Assembly: GCA_004211695.1 (NCBI GenBank)
Contig: SEEV01000011.1
Span: 1-45,341, forward strand
Direction: 5' to 3'
DNA from: Rhodococcus sp. (in: high G+C Gram-positive bacteria)
Lineage (GTDB): Bacteria > Actinomycetota > Actinomycetes > Mycobacteriales > Mycobacteriaceae
Length of the DNA: 45,341 bases
A model generated the notes under the pieces. The model did no database searches. It was given only the letters and a program-made list of their open reading frames with translations, and was not told the origin of the DNA. The position numbers were made by a program, and so were the translations under genes. Below are positions 10,001 to 17,991 of this stretch, in pieces. Positions within the stretch are counted from its first letter, which is position 1, and each line of letters starts with the position of its first letter.

Positions 10001-10382
10001 ACCCTCGGTGTTTCCCGATATGAGCACCTTTCATCAAGGCTGCGTTGAGCGAGTGCGCCTGTCACTCGGAGACGATGCGTTCGACGAAGCTGAGCGACAA
10101 GGCAGAATGCTGAGCGTCGAGGCTGCCATCGACTATGCCCTGGACGCCGTCGAACTTGCCCACCCGGCGTCCGCCGCCGCGACGGAGTCGGGTTTGACCA
10201 AGCGGGAACGCGAAGTTGCCGAGCTGGTCGGTCAGGGCCTGACGAACAAGACGATCGCGGCCAAGCTGTTCATCTCCATCCGTACCGTACAGGGGCACGT
10301 CGAGCACATACTGGCCAAGCGGGGCTTTACGTCTCGTGTGCAAATAGCCGCATGGGTGGCCGGGCAGAAGAACAGGCCGTAA
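7086..10382 (+). CDS. PknK-like Ser/Thr kinase, NB-ARC ATPase, LuxR regulator
   Basis: A 1098-residue cytoplasmic signalling protein. Residues about 25-290 form a Hanks-type kinase: glycine loop GRGGFGVVYRC, VAVKVL lysine, HRDVKPANI catalytic loop, TDFGIAHIAGG. Then comes an AAA/NB-ARC module with FVGRHREL and Walker A GIGGVGKTRLAL, Walker B SLLVLDNCEHLV and the LPLAIELAAARM segment. A helical TPR-like region follows. The extreme C-terminus is a LuxR/GerE helix-turn-helix (LTKREREVAELVGQGLTNKTI...). The N-terminal half strongly resembles mycobacterial PknK, whose start MTDVDPHATR parallels MVDDDPLETQ here, so ATG 7086 was chosen over GTG 7041. It is a likely activator or sensor for neighbouring operons; its targets are not shown by sequence. 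Confidence 0.93.
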   Translation: MVDDDPLETQRHVISAVPAQELAAVGFDDAEEIGRGGFGVVYRCTQTVLDRTVAVKVLTEDFDEEHRKRFLREQRAMGRLTGHPNIVGVLHAAVTESGRPFIAMQYHQSGSLDTRIRRHGPLRTEEVLQLGVKLAGALETAHALGIVHRDVKPANILFTDYGEPALTDFGIAHIAGGFETATGVVTCSPAFTAPEVLSGAPPGTASDIYGLGATLFCAITGHAAYERRSGEKLVAQFIRITTEPLPDLREQGIPPDIAAVIERAMADNPHERQPTAAALGDELRHIERSHGFVVDSMALPPGRRTEEQRDEGIRVAPLLASPAAPTPSSSGGNLPFELTSFVGRHRELTQARKLLMSSRLVTLTGIGGVGKTRLALEVAATAKKTFPDGAWLVELGELREETLLADVVVGTLGLSERSTKLPQQILVDFLAPRRSLLVLDNCEHLVDTVAKLAESLLHACPRLRILTTTREPLDVGGEVVLRVPPLTVPVPNHEPIAGRKSRSDAMTLFAERAAAVVAGFEVTTDNQVAVARICQRLDGLPLAIELAAARMRAMTPEQILQRLTDRFTLLTRGSRGAPPRHRTLRLCIDWSYELCTVQERVVWSRLSVFTGGFELDAAVEICSNGLGEEELLDVVTALVDKSILIRNEPSGAVRFRMPETVRSYGREKAEGRGDYPELRRRHRDWCEQLCLDAEAAWISPRQLEWIARLDREQPNLREALDFCLSTGGDDNTRAGLHVSTALHLFWTGHGTLSEGRRWLDRLLAQPFNGPARMRIEALYANSVLAAIQGDLQVATALVHEGAALAADLQTDLAVTTHTRFARGRMALFNGNLSSACANLEAALVEIRATPQLTMRVLAVALLGLAYELRGDRDQALTCYEEVLDVTESNGESVYRSYSLWTLGVAMWRRGDNRQARTHIEQGLRLARLVGDPVCAAACLETWAWVAESEGSCRRAAILIGAAENVGAVAGSSPSVFPDMSTFHQGCVERVRLSLGDDAFDEAERQGRMLSVEAAIDYALDAVELAHPASAAATESGLTKREREVAELVGQGLTNKTIAAKLFISIRTVQGHVEHILAKRGFTSRVQIAAWVAGQKNRP

Positions 10383-10485
10383 GTCCAACGGGGTCTCTAG
10401 GCGCATCGGACTGGCGAACCACGGTGTCCCGTACCGCGACGAGCACGGTCAGATCGGTCGACGCCGCACGATGGGGCGTCCGGGG

Positions 10486-10515
10486 TTGCAAAACCACACA
10501 TTGTTGGATTAATGT
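10486..10515 (+). promoter_or_regulatory. Promoter for SDR operon
   Basis: TTGCAA (10486-10491), an 18-base gap, then TAATGT (10510-10515, TANNNT type). It overlaps the operator at 10491-10511 and lies about 115 bp upstream of the chosen SDR start. Confidence 0.45.
10491..10511. promoter_or_regulatory. 21-bp regulon operator, SDR operon
   Basis: Matches 13 of 16 defined positions of the shared palindrome. A second dyad, CACATT...AATGTG (10497-10516), is superimposed on it. Confidence 0.55.
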
Positions 10516-10628
10516 GCCCCTCATCACAGGGTGATTGCCGTGTGGAGTGTTGCGTCAAGAACACGCCAGGTCCGCTGTGCCGACTTGGTTCCGAGACGCC
10601 TCGAACAAAGCGACGAAAGGCAACGAAG

Positions 10629-11399
10629 GTGCGTGGCTTGCAGGGCATGGTGTGTCTCATCGCTGGAGGCGGCTCGGGTATCGGTGCCGCGACCGCCCGC
10701 CGAGTCGCCGCGGAAGGAGGGCTCGTCGCCATCGGTGACTTGAATCTCGAAAAGGCCGAGGGGACCGCCGACGAGATCGTGAAGAGCGGGGGTGTCGCGC
10801 TCGCGCTCGATTACGACCAATCGGAGGAGAAGTCCGTCGTCGCCCTCGTGAGTCGGACGGTTGAGCATTTCGGTCGCCTAGACGGTCTACACGGTAATGC
10901 TGCAGACCTGAGCCCGGCCACGCTCGGTGAAGACCGCAACCTTCTCAAGATGGATCCGGAGGTCTGGATGAAGACCTTGGCCACGAATCTCGTCGGCAAC
11001 GCAATTCTCGTCCGTGAGTGTCTCCCCCACCTGCTCGAGAACGGAGGTGGGCCGGTTGTGCTCACATCGTCATCGGTCTCGGCGTCTGGTGAACCCACTC
11101 GTCCCGCGTATGCCAGCTCGAAAGCTGGTCTGAATGCACTTGTTCGGCACATCGCCTCGAAATGGGGGAAACAGGGTATCCGAGCAAATGCAGTCTCTCC
11201 CGGTCTCGTCCTGAGTCAGGCAGCGCAAGAGATGTCCGAAGACTGGTTCCTAGACAAGAGTCTCGCTCAGATCCGCAGTCACAGGCTGGGAGTTCCCGAG
11301 GACGTCGCCGCCACAGTCGCATTTCTCCTGTCCGACGACGCCGCCTGGGTTAACGGTCAAGTGTGGGGGGTCGACGGCGGCCACGTGTTGCGTGACTGA
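10629..11399 (+). CDS. Short-chain dehydrogenase/reductase
   Basis: A 256-residue classical SDR, NAD(P)-dependent oxidoreductase acting on an alcohol/ketone. The start GTG 10629 was chosen because GAAAGG lies at 10615-10620 and the product then begins MRGLQGMVCLIAGGGSGIG, with the cofactor motif GGGSGIG at the usual place. Longer upstream starts give an atypical Cys-rich leader. The catalytic residues are Ser in LTSSSVSAS and YASSK (Tyr-x3-Lys). The NNAG motif is replaced by HGNAA. The C-terminal WVNGQVWGVDGG is typical. It is first of a unit with the hotdog dehydratase and VOC gene, suggesting a 3-hydroxyacyl or ring-alcohol oxidation step. Confidence 0.92.
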   Translation: MRGLQGMVCLIAGGGSGIGAATARRVAAEGGLVAIGDLNLEKAEGTADEIVKSGGVALALDYDQSEEKSVVALVSRTVEHFGRLDGLHGNAADLSPATLGEDRNLLKMDPEVWMKTLATNLVGNAILVRECLPHLLENGGGPVVLTSSSVSASGEPTRPAYASSKAGLNALVRHIASKWGKQGIRANAVSPGLVLSQAAQEMSEDWFLDKSLAQIRSHRLGVPEDVAATVAFLLSDDAAWVNGQVWGVDGGHVLRD

Positions 11400-11544
11400 C
11401 GGGCCGTCACCGCCTAACTCGCGCAGAAGCAATAACGACGAAGTAGCACGTGGCCGTCAGGTTGGCGGAGGTCTGTGATCGCTTTCGTGTAAGTGCGGCA
11501 GACCGATGATCGCGGTTTCGACCAATAGGAAAAGGAAGCTGAAG

Positions 11545-12807
11545 ATGTCCGACAAGGTGACATTCACCGACGAAATGATCGCGAAGGCCCGCCAAGAGAT
11601 CGGCCGAGAGCGGCCCGCCCGCGCCCACTGGAACGAGGTCACCGCGGACGCCATCCGGCACTTCGCGCTGGGGATCGGCGACGACAACCCGCTCTGGCTG
11701 AGCAAGAAGTATGCCGCAGAATCCGTGGGTTCCGTACTGGCGCCACCGACGTTCCTGTGGACGTCCTTCATGACGCCGATGTTCTTCCCGAGTGAATCCA
11801 AGGCCCGGAGCACGGGCGGGGGACTACCGGGCATGCAGGCTCTGTTCGCAGGTTGCCGCTTTCGGTTCAACCGTCCGATCAAGCCCGGAGACAAGCTGCG
11901 GGCGACCAGCACGCGGCGCGGAATCGTTGATCCAAGCGCGCGCGTTGACGGAGACTGCACCGATCCTCGCACAGATCTCGACAGCGCCTACGCGGCGATG
12001 GACTCATACAACCCCAACCCAGGGGGCCGGGCTGTGTTCCAGATCGAAACACACGCGTGCATCGACGTGGAGACGGGGGAAACGATCGGCGACCTGATCG
12101 AGCATGCCGCCCGCGTAGAACCCGAGGCAATCGACCCGAAGCTGGGTAAGTGGGGATCGTTCGAGCCACGCAAGTACACCGAGGCCGAAATGCGGCGGAT
12201 CGGCGAGCAGTATGCGCAAGAAGCCGGCCACCGGAGGGGCGCTAGCCCCCGCTTCTGGGAGGACGTGCAGATCGGTGAGCAGCTTCCGCGGCTGATCAAA
12301 GGTCCGATGACCATCTTGAGCTATACCGCCTTCTTCGCCGGGTTCGCTGCATTCTTCAACTTGACAGATCGAGTGCTCTACAACTTCGCCAGTCGGTTCG
12401 GTGAGTCGGTGAAGGTCGACCCCGAAACCGGCATCTGGCTCCTGCCCGAGGAGATGCACTGGCACCCGGAGATGACACGACTGCTCGGCATGCCCTATGG
12501 ATTCGATGTCGGTTCACAGCGCATCTCTTGGCTTGCGCACCTCGTCACAGACTGGATGGGAGATGCGGCCTGGATGACCTCACTGGACGTGTGGTTCCAG
12601 CGTCCGATGTTCCTTACGGAAGCCGCTTGGATCAGCGGCCACGTCGTCTCCAAGGACGCGGGTGCAGCCGGCAACCAGGTGGTGATCAAATTGTCCGCGG
12701 AAACATTCGATGGAGAACTCCTTTCCACGGGTACTGCGGTGGTCTCGCTGCCGACCATGGGCGAACCCGGCCCTGTTTGGCGATCCGACCTCCGGGAAGG
12801 AAAATAG
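11545..12807 (+). CDS. MaoC-like double-hotdog acyl dehydratase
   Basis: A 420-residue protein with two hotdog folds, of the FAS1-like/MaoC_dehydrat_N type. The N-terminal domain (about 1-190) contains HWNEVTADAIRHFALGIGDDNPLW, the usual substrate-entry helix with its D-x-N-P-L. The C-terminal domain (about 235-420) contains FWEDVQIGEQLPRLIKGPMT. The start ATG 11545 follows an AGGAAAAGGAAG purine run. Members hydrate or dehydrate enoyl/3-hydroxyacyl-CoA thioesters. The position between an SDR and a VOC gene suits a modified beta-oxidation step on a bulky or branched acyl-CoA. The VOC gene starts 3 bp after this stop. Confidence 0.88.
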   Translation: MSDKVTFTDEMIAKARQEIGRERPARAHWNEVTADAIRHFALGIGDDNPLWLSKKYAAESVGSVLAPPTFLWTSFMTPMFFPSESKARSTGGGLPGMQALFAGCRFRFNRPIKPGDKLRATSTRRGIVDPSARVDGDCTDPRTDLDSAYAAMDSYNPNPGGRAVFQIETHACIDVETGETIGDLIEHAARVEPEAIDPKLGKWGSFEPRKYTEAEMRRIGEQYAQEAGHRRGASPRFWEDVQIGEQLPRLIKGPMTILSYTAFFAGFAAFFNLTDRVLYNFASRFGESVKVDPETGIWLLPEEMHWHPEMTRLLGMPYGFDVGSQRISWLAHLVTDWMGDAAWMTSLDVWFQRPMFLTEAAWISGHVVSKDAGAAGNQVVIKLSAETFDGELLSTGTAVVSLPTMGEPGPVWRSDLREGK

Positions 12808-12809
12808 AC

Positions 12810-13247
12810 GTGGTACCTGCCCGTTTGAATGTCGTGGTATTGGGTGTGCGAGATCTCCTCACCATGCGGACCTTCTACCAGTCGTTCGGTTGGCGTCCCA
12901 GGCCGCGCAACGGTGAATTCGCTCGATTCGACCTTGCCGGAGCCACGCTGATGCTCTTCCCGCTCGATAAGCTCGCCGACGTGGTCGGACTTCCCCCGAG
13001 CGATGCCGGTATGTTCCGCGGCACCGTCAACGCCCTCGTTGCCGAGACCGACAGTGAAGCCGAAGAGATTTTGGCAGCCGCCGCCGATGCCGGGGGTCGC
13101 GTGCTCGCAGAGGTCAACGACCGGCAGTGGGGTTCACGTACCGGATATTTCGCCGATCCGGAATCGAACGTTTGGGAGGTGGCGGTGGTCCCCGGCGTAG
13201 CCTTCGACGATCGAGGTGGACTGATCTGGCCCGGTCGGTCCGTCTGA
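12810..13247 (+). CDS. VOC (glyoxalase-fold) family protein
   Basis: A 145-residue single-unit vicinal-oxygen-chelate protein. The start is GTG 12810, with GGAAGG 13 bases upstream and only 2 bases after the dehydratase stop. The sequence LNVVVLGVRDLLTMRTFYQSFGW is the typical first beta-alpha unit, and GYFADPESNVWEVAVVPG the final metal-site strand with its Glu. The first-strand position usually filled by His is not (VVPARLNVVV), so metal binding may be altered. The function is unknown: glyoxalase-, epimerase- or dioxygenase-like. It is the last gene of its unit; 13248-13628 downstream holds no gene that I can support. Confidence 0.85.
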   Translation: MVPARLNVVVLGVRDLLTMRTFYQSFGWRPRPRNGEFARFDLAGATLMLFPLDKLADVVGLPPSDAGMFRGTVNALVAETDSEAEEILAAAADAGGRVLAEVNDRQWGSRTGYFADPESNVWEVAVVPGVAFDDRGGLIWPGRSV

Positions 13248-13619
13248 GCGACCAAAAAATCCCGCCAGCATTCCATGGAGTGGCGAACCCAGGGCAATTG
13301 CATTGGGGTTGGCCCGCGCACCGGACGTCGACGAGGACGAATCGTTCGATGTGAAGGGGGCCGGTGACAAGCCCCGGGCTCGCGGCATCCACGCTCTGCC
13401 GGCGCGGGTGGGGATGACATTTCAGTCCGGCAAGCTCACGGATGCTGCCTGCGCACTGCCCTCGCTGTTTGCTTGTTATCCAACCACTTCGAGCCGGTCT
13501 CGCCAGGTTTGGCTAACCACGTAATCCGGTCGCGGAGTACTCGGGCCCCCGGAGTCCCGTGGACCCCTCAACCCTTCGATCGAACGCATGCTCGTCCCCG
13601 CCCACCAGCAACATCACGA

Positions 13620-13648
13620 TTGCCCCTATAACCGATCGCTGATAGATT
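13620..13648 (+). promoter_or_regulatory. Promoter for CoA-ligase operon
   Basis: TTGCCC (13620-13625), a 17-base spacer, then TAGATT (13643-13648). The expected start point is only about 30 bp before the chosen GTG, and coincides with an in-frame upstream GTG at 13652 that could serve as a leaderless start. Confidence 0.65.
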
Positions 13649-13649
13649 A
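13629..13649. promoter_or_regulatory. 21-bp regulon operator over -10 box, CoA-ligase operon
   Basis: Matches 13 of 16 defined positions of the shared palindrome. The predicted -10 box lies wholly inside its right half, so occupancy should exclude RNA polymerase. Confidence 0.6.
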
Positions 13650-13681
13650 ATGTGAGCGGCGCAACATTTAAGGAGTCCACG

Positions 13682-15301
13682 GTGTTAGAAGCCACTGTCT
13701 TTCCCACTCGCGAAGAGACCGTTATCCGCTATCTGCTCGAGCGCAATGCCGCTGAGGCCCCGAGCGAGACGTGTGTCAGTTTCGAGAGCGGCACGACGTG
13801 GACTCGCCTCGACTGCCTGCACGCGGCTTACGCATCCGCCAACCAGCTATACGCCGCCGGCGTGCGCCAAGGCGACAGGGTCGCGGTCTTCCTGCCGAAC
13901 GGCGAGGACTTTATTCGAGCATGGTGGGGGCTCTGCGCGCTCGGGGCAGTGATCGTGCCGATCAACCCGATTTTCCGCGGTGCCATGTTGCAGCGCGTGC
14001 TGGACATCGGAGAACTCGCCGCAATTGTTGTGGACGCAGAACGCCACGATCTCGTCGCAGGGAAGCCCGGATCACCGGATATCGTTGTCGGGCCCCAAGA
14101 TCTCTACGGCGAGGACTATGCGCCCACGCCGCTCGCCAAACCTGTCGAGCCGTGGGATCCCGTCGCGCTGATCATGACCTCCGGAACAACCGGCCCCTCC
14201 AAGCTAGTCACGGTCACTTCGATGTATTTCGCACATGGTGCCGCCGCTTTCTTCGAGCGGGAAGGCCTCGGCAGGGACGACGTGATGCTCATGGATCTGC
14301 CCATGTTTCACATGGCAGCGCTGTGCTATACCGGAGGTTCGCTTCTCACCCGTACGAGTGTGGCAATCCGGGACAGGCCCGTTCTCGAGCGGTACTGGGA
14401 AATTGCCCGTGACGTGGGTGCCACCGCATGCATCTTACTGAGCACAATGTCGAGCTACCTCGTCTCGGCCGAGCCCCGCCCCGCCGAGCGGGAGCACCGC
14501 ATCAAGACGGCCTGTATGTCACCTCTGCCCGCGGATCCGGAGGAATTCAAGCGACGCTTCGGCATCGCGAAGCTGTGGACCACGTTCGGCATGTCAGAGG
14601 CACCTTCGGTAATGCGAGGGGTCGAAGGAGATCCAGGCTCGACCGAACCGGGATACGTCGGCCAGCCAGATCGTGGATACGAGGCTCGCCTTGTCAACGA
14701 GAACGACTTGGAGGTCGAGGAAGGAACTCCAGGCGAGTTGATCATCCGCACCGAACTCCCATGGGTGATTACTCCCAGTTACTTCGGTGATCCCGTCACT
14801 ACGGTCAAGGCGTGGCGTAACGGGTGGTTCCACACCGGTGACGTGATGCGCAAGAGCACCGAGGGCGCGTACTTCTTCGTCGACCGCGCGAAGGACGCGC
14901 TCCGGCGCCGCGGCGAAATGATATCCGCGTTCGAAGTCGAGCGCGTCGTCATTGGATACGCGGGTGTGCGGGAGGCCGCCTGCGTGGCATATCCCTCGGA
15001 CGCCGGTGCCGAGGACGAGGTCAAAGTCTTCGTTGTCTGCGACAACGCGATGCCCGACTGGGCCGAGCTGCTGAGATTCTGTCACGCGAACATGCCTCAC
15101 TACATGGTTCCTCGATACTTCGAACTGATCGACGAGTTACCCAAGACACCGACCCTGCGTGTTCAGAAGCACCTGTTGCGAGAACAAGGCAACTGCACCA
15201 AGACGTGGGATCGCGAGGCACACGGGCTCTCCGTCACCCGCCGCGGCATCCGCGAGTCTCGCGAGACCACCACGGGACGCGCCTCCCTGGCTGAGATCTA
15301 G
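13682..15301 (+). CDS. AMP-forming acyl-CoA ligase (ANL superfamily)
   Basis: A 539-residue adenylate-forming ligase that activates a carboxylic acid to its CoA thioester via acyl-AMP. The start GTG 13682 has AAGGAG at 13670-13675; GTG 13652 is an alternative. Motifs: phosphate loop MTSGTTGPSK (near residue 170), TFGMSEAPS, GWFHTGDV, hinge VDRAKDALRRRGEMISAFEVE, and the C-terminal catalytic Lys in TLRVQKHLL. It resembles the crotonobetaine/carnitine-CoA and cyclohexanecarboxylate-CoA ligase branch more than long-chain fatty ligases. It leads an operon with an SRPBCC protein and a KstD-like dehydrogenase, so the acid is probably cyclic. Confidence 0.94.
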   Translation: MLEATVFPTREETVIRYLLERNAAEAPSETCVSFESGTTWTRLDCLHAAYASANQLYAAGVRQGDRVAVFLPNGEDFIRAWWGLCALGAVIVPINPIFRGAMLQRVLDIGELAAIVVDAERHDLVAGKPGSPDIVVGPQDLYGEDYAPTPLAKPVEPWDPVALIMTSGTTGPSKLVTVTSMYFAHGAAAFFEREGLGRDDVMLMDLPMFHMAALCYTGGSLLTRTSVAIRDRPVLERYWEIARDVGATACILLSTMSSYLVSAEPRPAEREHRIKTACMSPLPADPEEFKRRFGIAKLWTTFGMSEAPSVMRGVEGDPGSTEPGYVGQPDRGYEARLVNENDLEVEEGTPGELIIRTELPWVITPSYFGDPVTTVKAWRNGWFHTGDVMRKSTEGAYFFVDRAKDALRRRGEMISAFEVERVVIGYAGVREAACVAYPSDAGAEDEVKVFVVCDNAMPDWAELLRFCHANMPHYMVPRYFELIDELPKTPTLRVQKHLLREQGNCTKTWDREAHGLSVTRRGIRESRETTTGRASLAEI

Positions 15302-15413
15302 ATCTGCCACGAACCGAATAGGCTCGCTGACGTTCCCATTCGAGGTGGGACTTCACCGGTGGAATGCCGAAGGCGTGAAGGTGCCATTCCGGAACCAGAA
15401 AATTGGAGTAGAG

Positions 15414-15869
15414 ATGGCCCGTGCGTATGCAAGCACCGTCTGCAACGCCGATGTCGAAACGGTGTGGGCGCTGGTCCGCAACTTTGAGGCGGTGGGCAGG
15501 TGGATCCCGGGCGCGAAGTCTTGCCGCATCCTGCCCGCCGGTGACGCGGCTGCGCCGATCCGGCGCATCGTTCTCAGCGACGACAGCACGATCGACGAGG
15601 TGCTGGTAACCCTCGACGATATTCATCGTCGACTGCGGTACGTGTTTGTACCGCCATTGCCACGCGGAATGCGAACCTTCCTCGGGACTGCCCACGTCCG
15701 ACCGGTGACCGATGGAGCACGCACCTTCGTCGAATGGAGCAGTGAATTCGATTGCGATGCAGGATGGGAGGACAAGATGGTGAGCAACATCTCCGGACAA
15801 CTCACGCAGATCCTAGCTGCGGTCACGGCCGAAGCGGAGACTACGGGAGCGTGCCATGACGCTGTCTGA
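15414..15869 (+). CDS. SRPBCC (START/polyketide-cyclase-like) protein
   Basis: A 151-residue helix-grip protein. MARAYASTVCNADVETVWALVRNFEAVGRWIPGAKSCRIL is the standard N-terminal strand and helices of the MxaD/polyketide-cyclase-2 group. The start ATG 15414 has GGAGTAGAG just before it. The fold provides a deep hydrophobic pocket, used by cyclases, hydratases or ligand carriers. The 3' end overlaps the next gene by 14 bp, pointing to translational coupling with the flavoprotein. No catalytic residue can be assigned. Confidence 0.87.
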   Translation: MARAYASTVCNADVETVWALVRNFEAVGRWIPGAKSCRILPAGDAAAPIRRIVLSDDSTIDEVLVTLDDIHRRLRYVFVPPLPRGMRTFLGTAHVRPVTDGARTFVEWSSEFDCDAGWEDKMVSNISGQLTQILAAVTAEAETTGACHDAV

Positions 15870-17535
15870 CGAATGTGGTTGGGATGGTGAAGAATGGGAC
15901 CGCGTCGTCGACGTCATCGTCGTCGGCACCGGCGCGGCCGGCGGTGCCGCGGCCGCCGCGGCGAGCCGGGCGGGCGCCTCCGTCCTAATCTTGGACAAGG
16001 CGGAGTTTCCGGGGGGAACCACCGCGCGATCCGGCGGAGGTATGTGGATCCCCAACAACTTCACCCTCCGGGAGCAAGGTCGCGCGGATGACCGCGACCG
16101 GTGTATCCAATACATGGCCCACAGCGCCTACCCCGCCCACTTCCGCGCCGACCACCCGACGTACGGCATCGCACCGGAGTTCTTGGACCTGATCGAAGGC
16201 TTCTTCGATCACGCCGCCGAGGTCGTCGACGAACTCCGCGCGGACGGAGTGCTCACACTCGACGCCTACCACTTCCCGGACTACTACAGCGACCTGCCGG
16301 AAGCGGTGACCTGGGGGCACGCGATCGTTCCGCGGCTTCCCGCAGATTGGAAACGGGGCGACCCGGGTGGTGGTGAACTACTAGCTGACCAGCTACGCAA
16401 GGCGGCCGAGAAGCGTGGCGGCGAAACGCTACTCAACTGCCATGTGGTAGGCCTGCTGCACAATACCGACGGTGACATGATCGGTGTCGAGGCGCACCTC
16501 AGGCGCAAGACGGTACTTCTCGGTGCCCGACGCGGCGTCATCTTCGGATCGGGTGGGTTCCTTCACAACCAGGCCATGACGGACTCCTTTCTCAGGGGCC
16601 CGATCTTCGGCGGAGCCGCCGCGGCGACAAGCACCGGCGATTTCATCGCAATGGCAACCCGCGCCGGAGCCACACTCGCGAACATGAGTCAGGCCTGGTG
16701 GGACCAGTTGGTGGTTGAACAGGCCGTGCACCACCGGGTGACAAGCCGAGATGTGTTCTATGCCTACGGGGATGCCATGCTCATGGTCAACAGCCGCGGC
16801 AAACGAGCGCTCAACGAGAAAGCGCCCTACACTGACCGCGGTCAAGCGCACTTCTACTGGGACACCGGGCGTCACGAATACCCGAACCGATTGATGTTCA
16901 TGCTCTTCGACGACACGGTCCGTCAGTCCGACCTTCGCTCGGACCCCGGAATTCGGGGGAGTAAGATGGGTCGCTATCCGGTCCCGTTCCCGGGTGAGGA
17001 TCCCTCGTATGTCATCTCGGGCAACACATGGGTCGAGCTGATCGACAAGCTGCAAGACCGTCTGACGAAGCTAGCACCAGAAATCGGTGTCGTCGACCTG
17101 AGCGAGGATTTCCTCCCAACCCTCGAAGACACCATCGAACGCTTCAATCGACAGGCCCGATCCGGGTCCGACCCGGATTTCCGGCGAGGCGAGACACTCA
17201 TCGAAAAGGCCTGGTCATCCACGACAAGAGTTGACGCACTCAACGACTCCCTGTACCCGATCGGAGACAGTGGACCGTACCACTGCGTGATTCTGGGTGC
17301 GGGTGCGTTGGACACGAAAGGTGGCCCCCTCACTGACGTTCAGGGACGCGTCCTGAACCCCCAGGGGACGCCCGTCCCTGGTCTGTATGGCGCCGGCAAC
17401 TGCGTGGCTTCCCCATCGGGGCAGGCGTACTGGGGCCCGGGAACAACGATCGGCCTCGGACTCACATTCGGCTACCTCGCTGGTCGCCATGCCGCTACGC
17501 AAACAGGTCGTCAGGGCGCGATAGTCCCGAACTGA
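15856..17535 (+). CDS. KstD-like FAD-dependent ring dehydrogenase
   Basis: A 559-residue flavoprotein of the 3-ketosteroid-delta1-dehydrogenase/fumarate reductase group. It has the Rossmann motif VVGTGAAGGAAAAAASRAG at about 22-40 and FPGGTTARSGGGMWIPNN, a close variant of the KstD signature. The C-terminal SGQAYWGPGTTIGLGLTFGY keeps the Tyr and Gly equivalents that polarise the ketone in KstD (family pattern Y-x-G-P-G). Such enzymes introduce a double bond next to a ring ketone. Besides steroids, relatives desaturate 4-oxocyclohexanecarboxylate on the way to 4-hydroxybenzoate. With the co-transcribed CoA ligase, a role in desaturating or aromatising an alicyclic ketone is plausible; the true substrate is unknown. 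Confidence 0.9.
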   Translation: MTLSDECGWDGEEWDRVVDVIVVGTGAAGGAAAAAASRAGASVLILDKAEFPGGTTARSGGGMWIPNNFTLREQGRADDRDRCIQYMAHSAYPAHFRADHPTYGIAPEFLDLIEGFFDHAAEVVDELRADGVLTLDAYHFPDYYSDLPEAVTWGHAIVPRLPADWKRGDPGGGELLADQLRKAAEKRGGETLLNCHVVGLLHNTDGDMIGVEAHLRRKTVLLGARRGVIFGSGGFLHNQAMTDSFLRGPIFGGAAAATSTGDFIAMATRAGATLANMSQAWWDQLVVEQAVHHRVTSRDVFYAYGDAMLMVNSRGKRALNEKAPYTDRGQAHFYWDTGRHEYPNRLMFMLFDDTVRQSDLRSDPGIRGSKMGRYPVPFPGEDPSYVISGNTWVELIDKLQDRLTKLAPEIGVVDLSEDFLPTLEDTIERFNRQARSGSDPDFRRGETLIEKAWSSTTRVDALNDSLYPIGDSGPYHCVILGAGALDTKGGPLTDVQGRVLNPQGTPVPGLYGAGNCVASPSGQAYWGPGTTIGLGLTFGYLAGRHAATQTGRQGAIVPN

Positions 17536-17836
17536 CATTCAGCTCGTGTGATCTACCGGGGCGTTTGTCAACTCCGGATAACGACCCTCAGACGCGAGCC
17601 GACTTTCTGACCCGCCAGTTCCTAGAAGCGCAGTGAACAGGGGGCACATGCTGACATCCGGTTGACGCCGGTCACGCCGTCTGGGCGCACGCTGTGGCTC
17701 GATGGCCGGGCGTTTCGAGCGGTGGCTGAGCTGCGCACTCGTGTCGATATCCGCGGATGATCGGCCCCGGCATGGTTACCCGACACGGCCATCGACGACA
17801 AACAGGCAGTTCCGGTAAACCGTAGCGTCGAGAGTG
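17536..17836. other. Intergenic stretch, no supported gene
   Basis: This holds no convincing gene. A 44-codon open stretch ending at 17761 (..IRLTPVTPSGRTLWLDGRA..) reads protein-like but lacks a start codon and may be a decayed fragment. Confidence 0.4.
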
Positions 17837-17866
17837 ATGACACGGACCCGATTAATCAAGTAGTGT
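17837..17866 (+). promoter_or_regulatory. Promoter for VOC gene
   Basis: ATGACA (17837-17842), an 18-base gap, then TAGTGT (17861-17866), about 120 bp before the VOC start. Confidence 0.5.
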
Positions 17867-17873
17867 TTGGTTA
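17853..17873. promoter_or_regulatory. 21-bp regulon operator, best match, VOC gene
   Basis: Matches 15 of 16 defined positions of the shared palindrome, the best site in the window. It covers the predicted -10 box. Confidence 0.7.
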
Positions 17874-17991
17874 TGCACGAGCATGATGACATTGTTGCGC
17901 GTGCGACAAGAAGCCGCGCGTGACTATACAAGCCCACCGCGCAGGCCACGGAGATTCCGCCGAGTAGGCGGCCAGATGAAGGATGACACAT

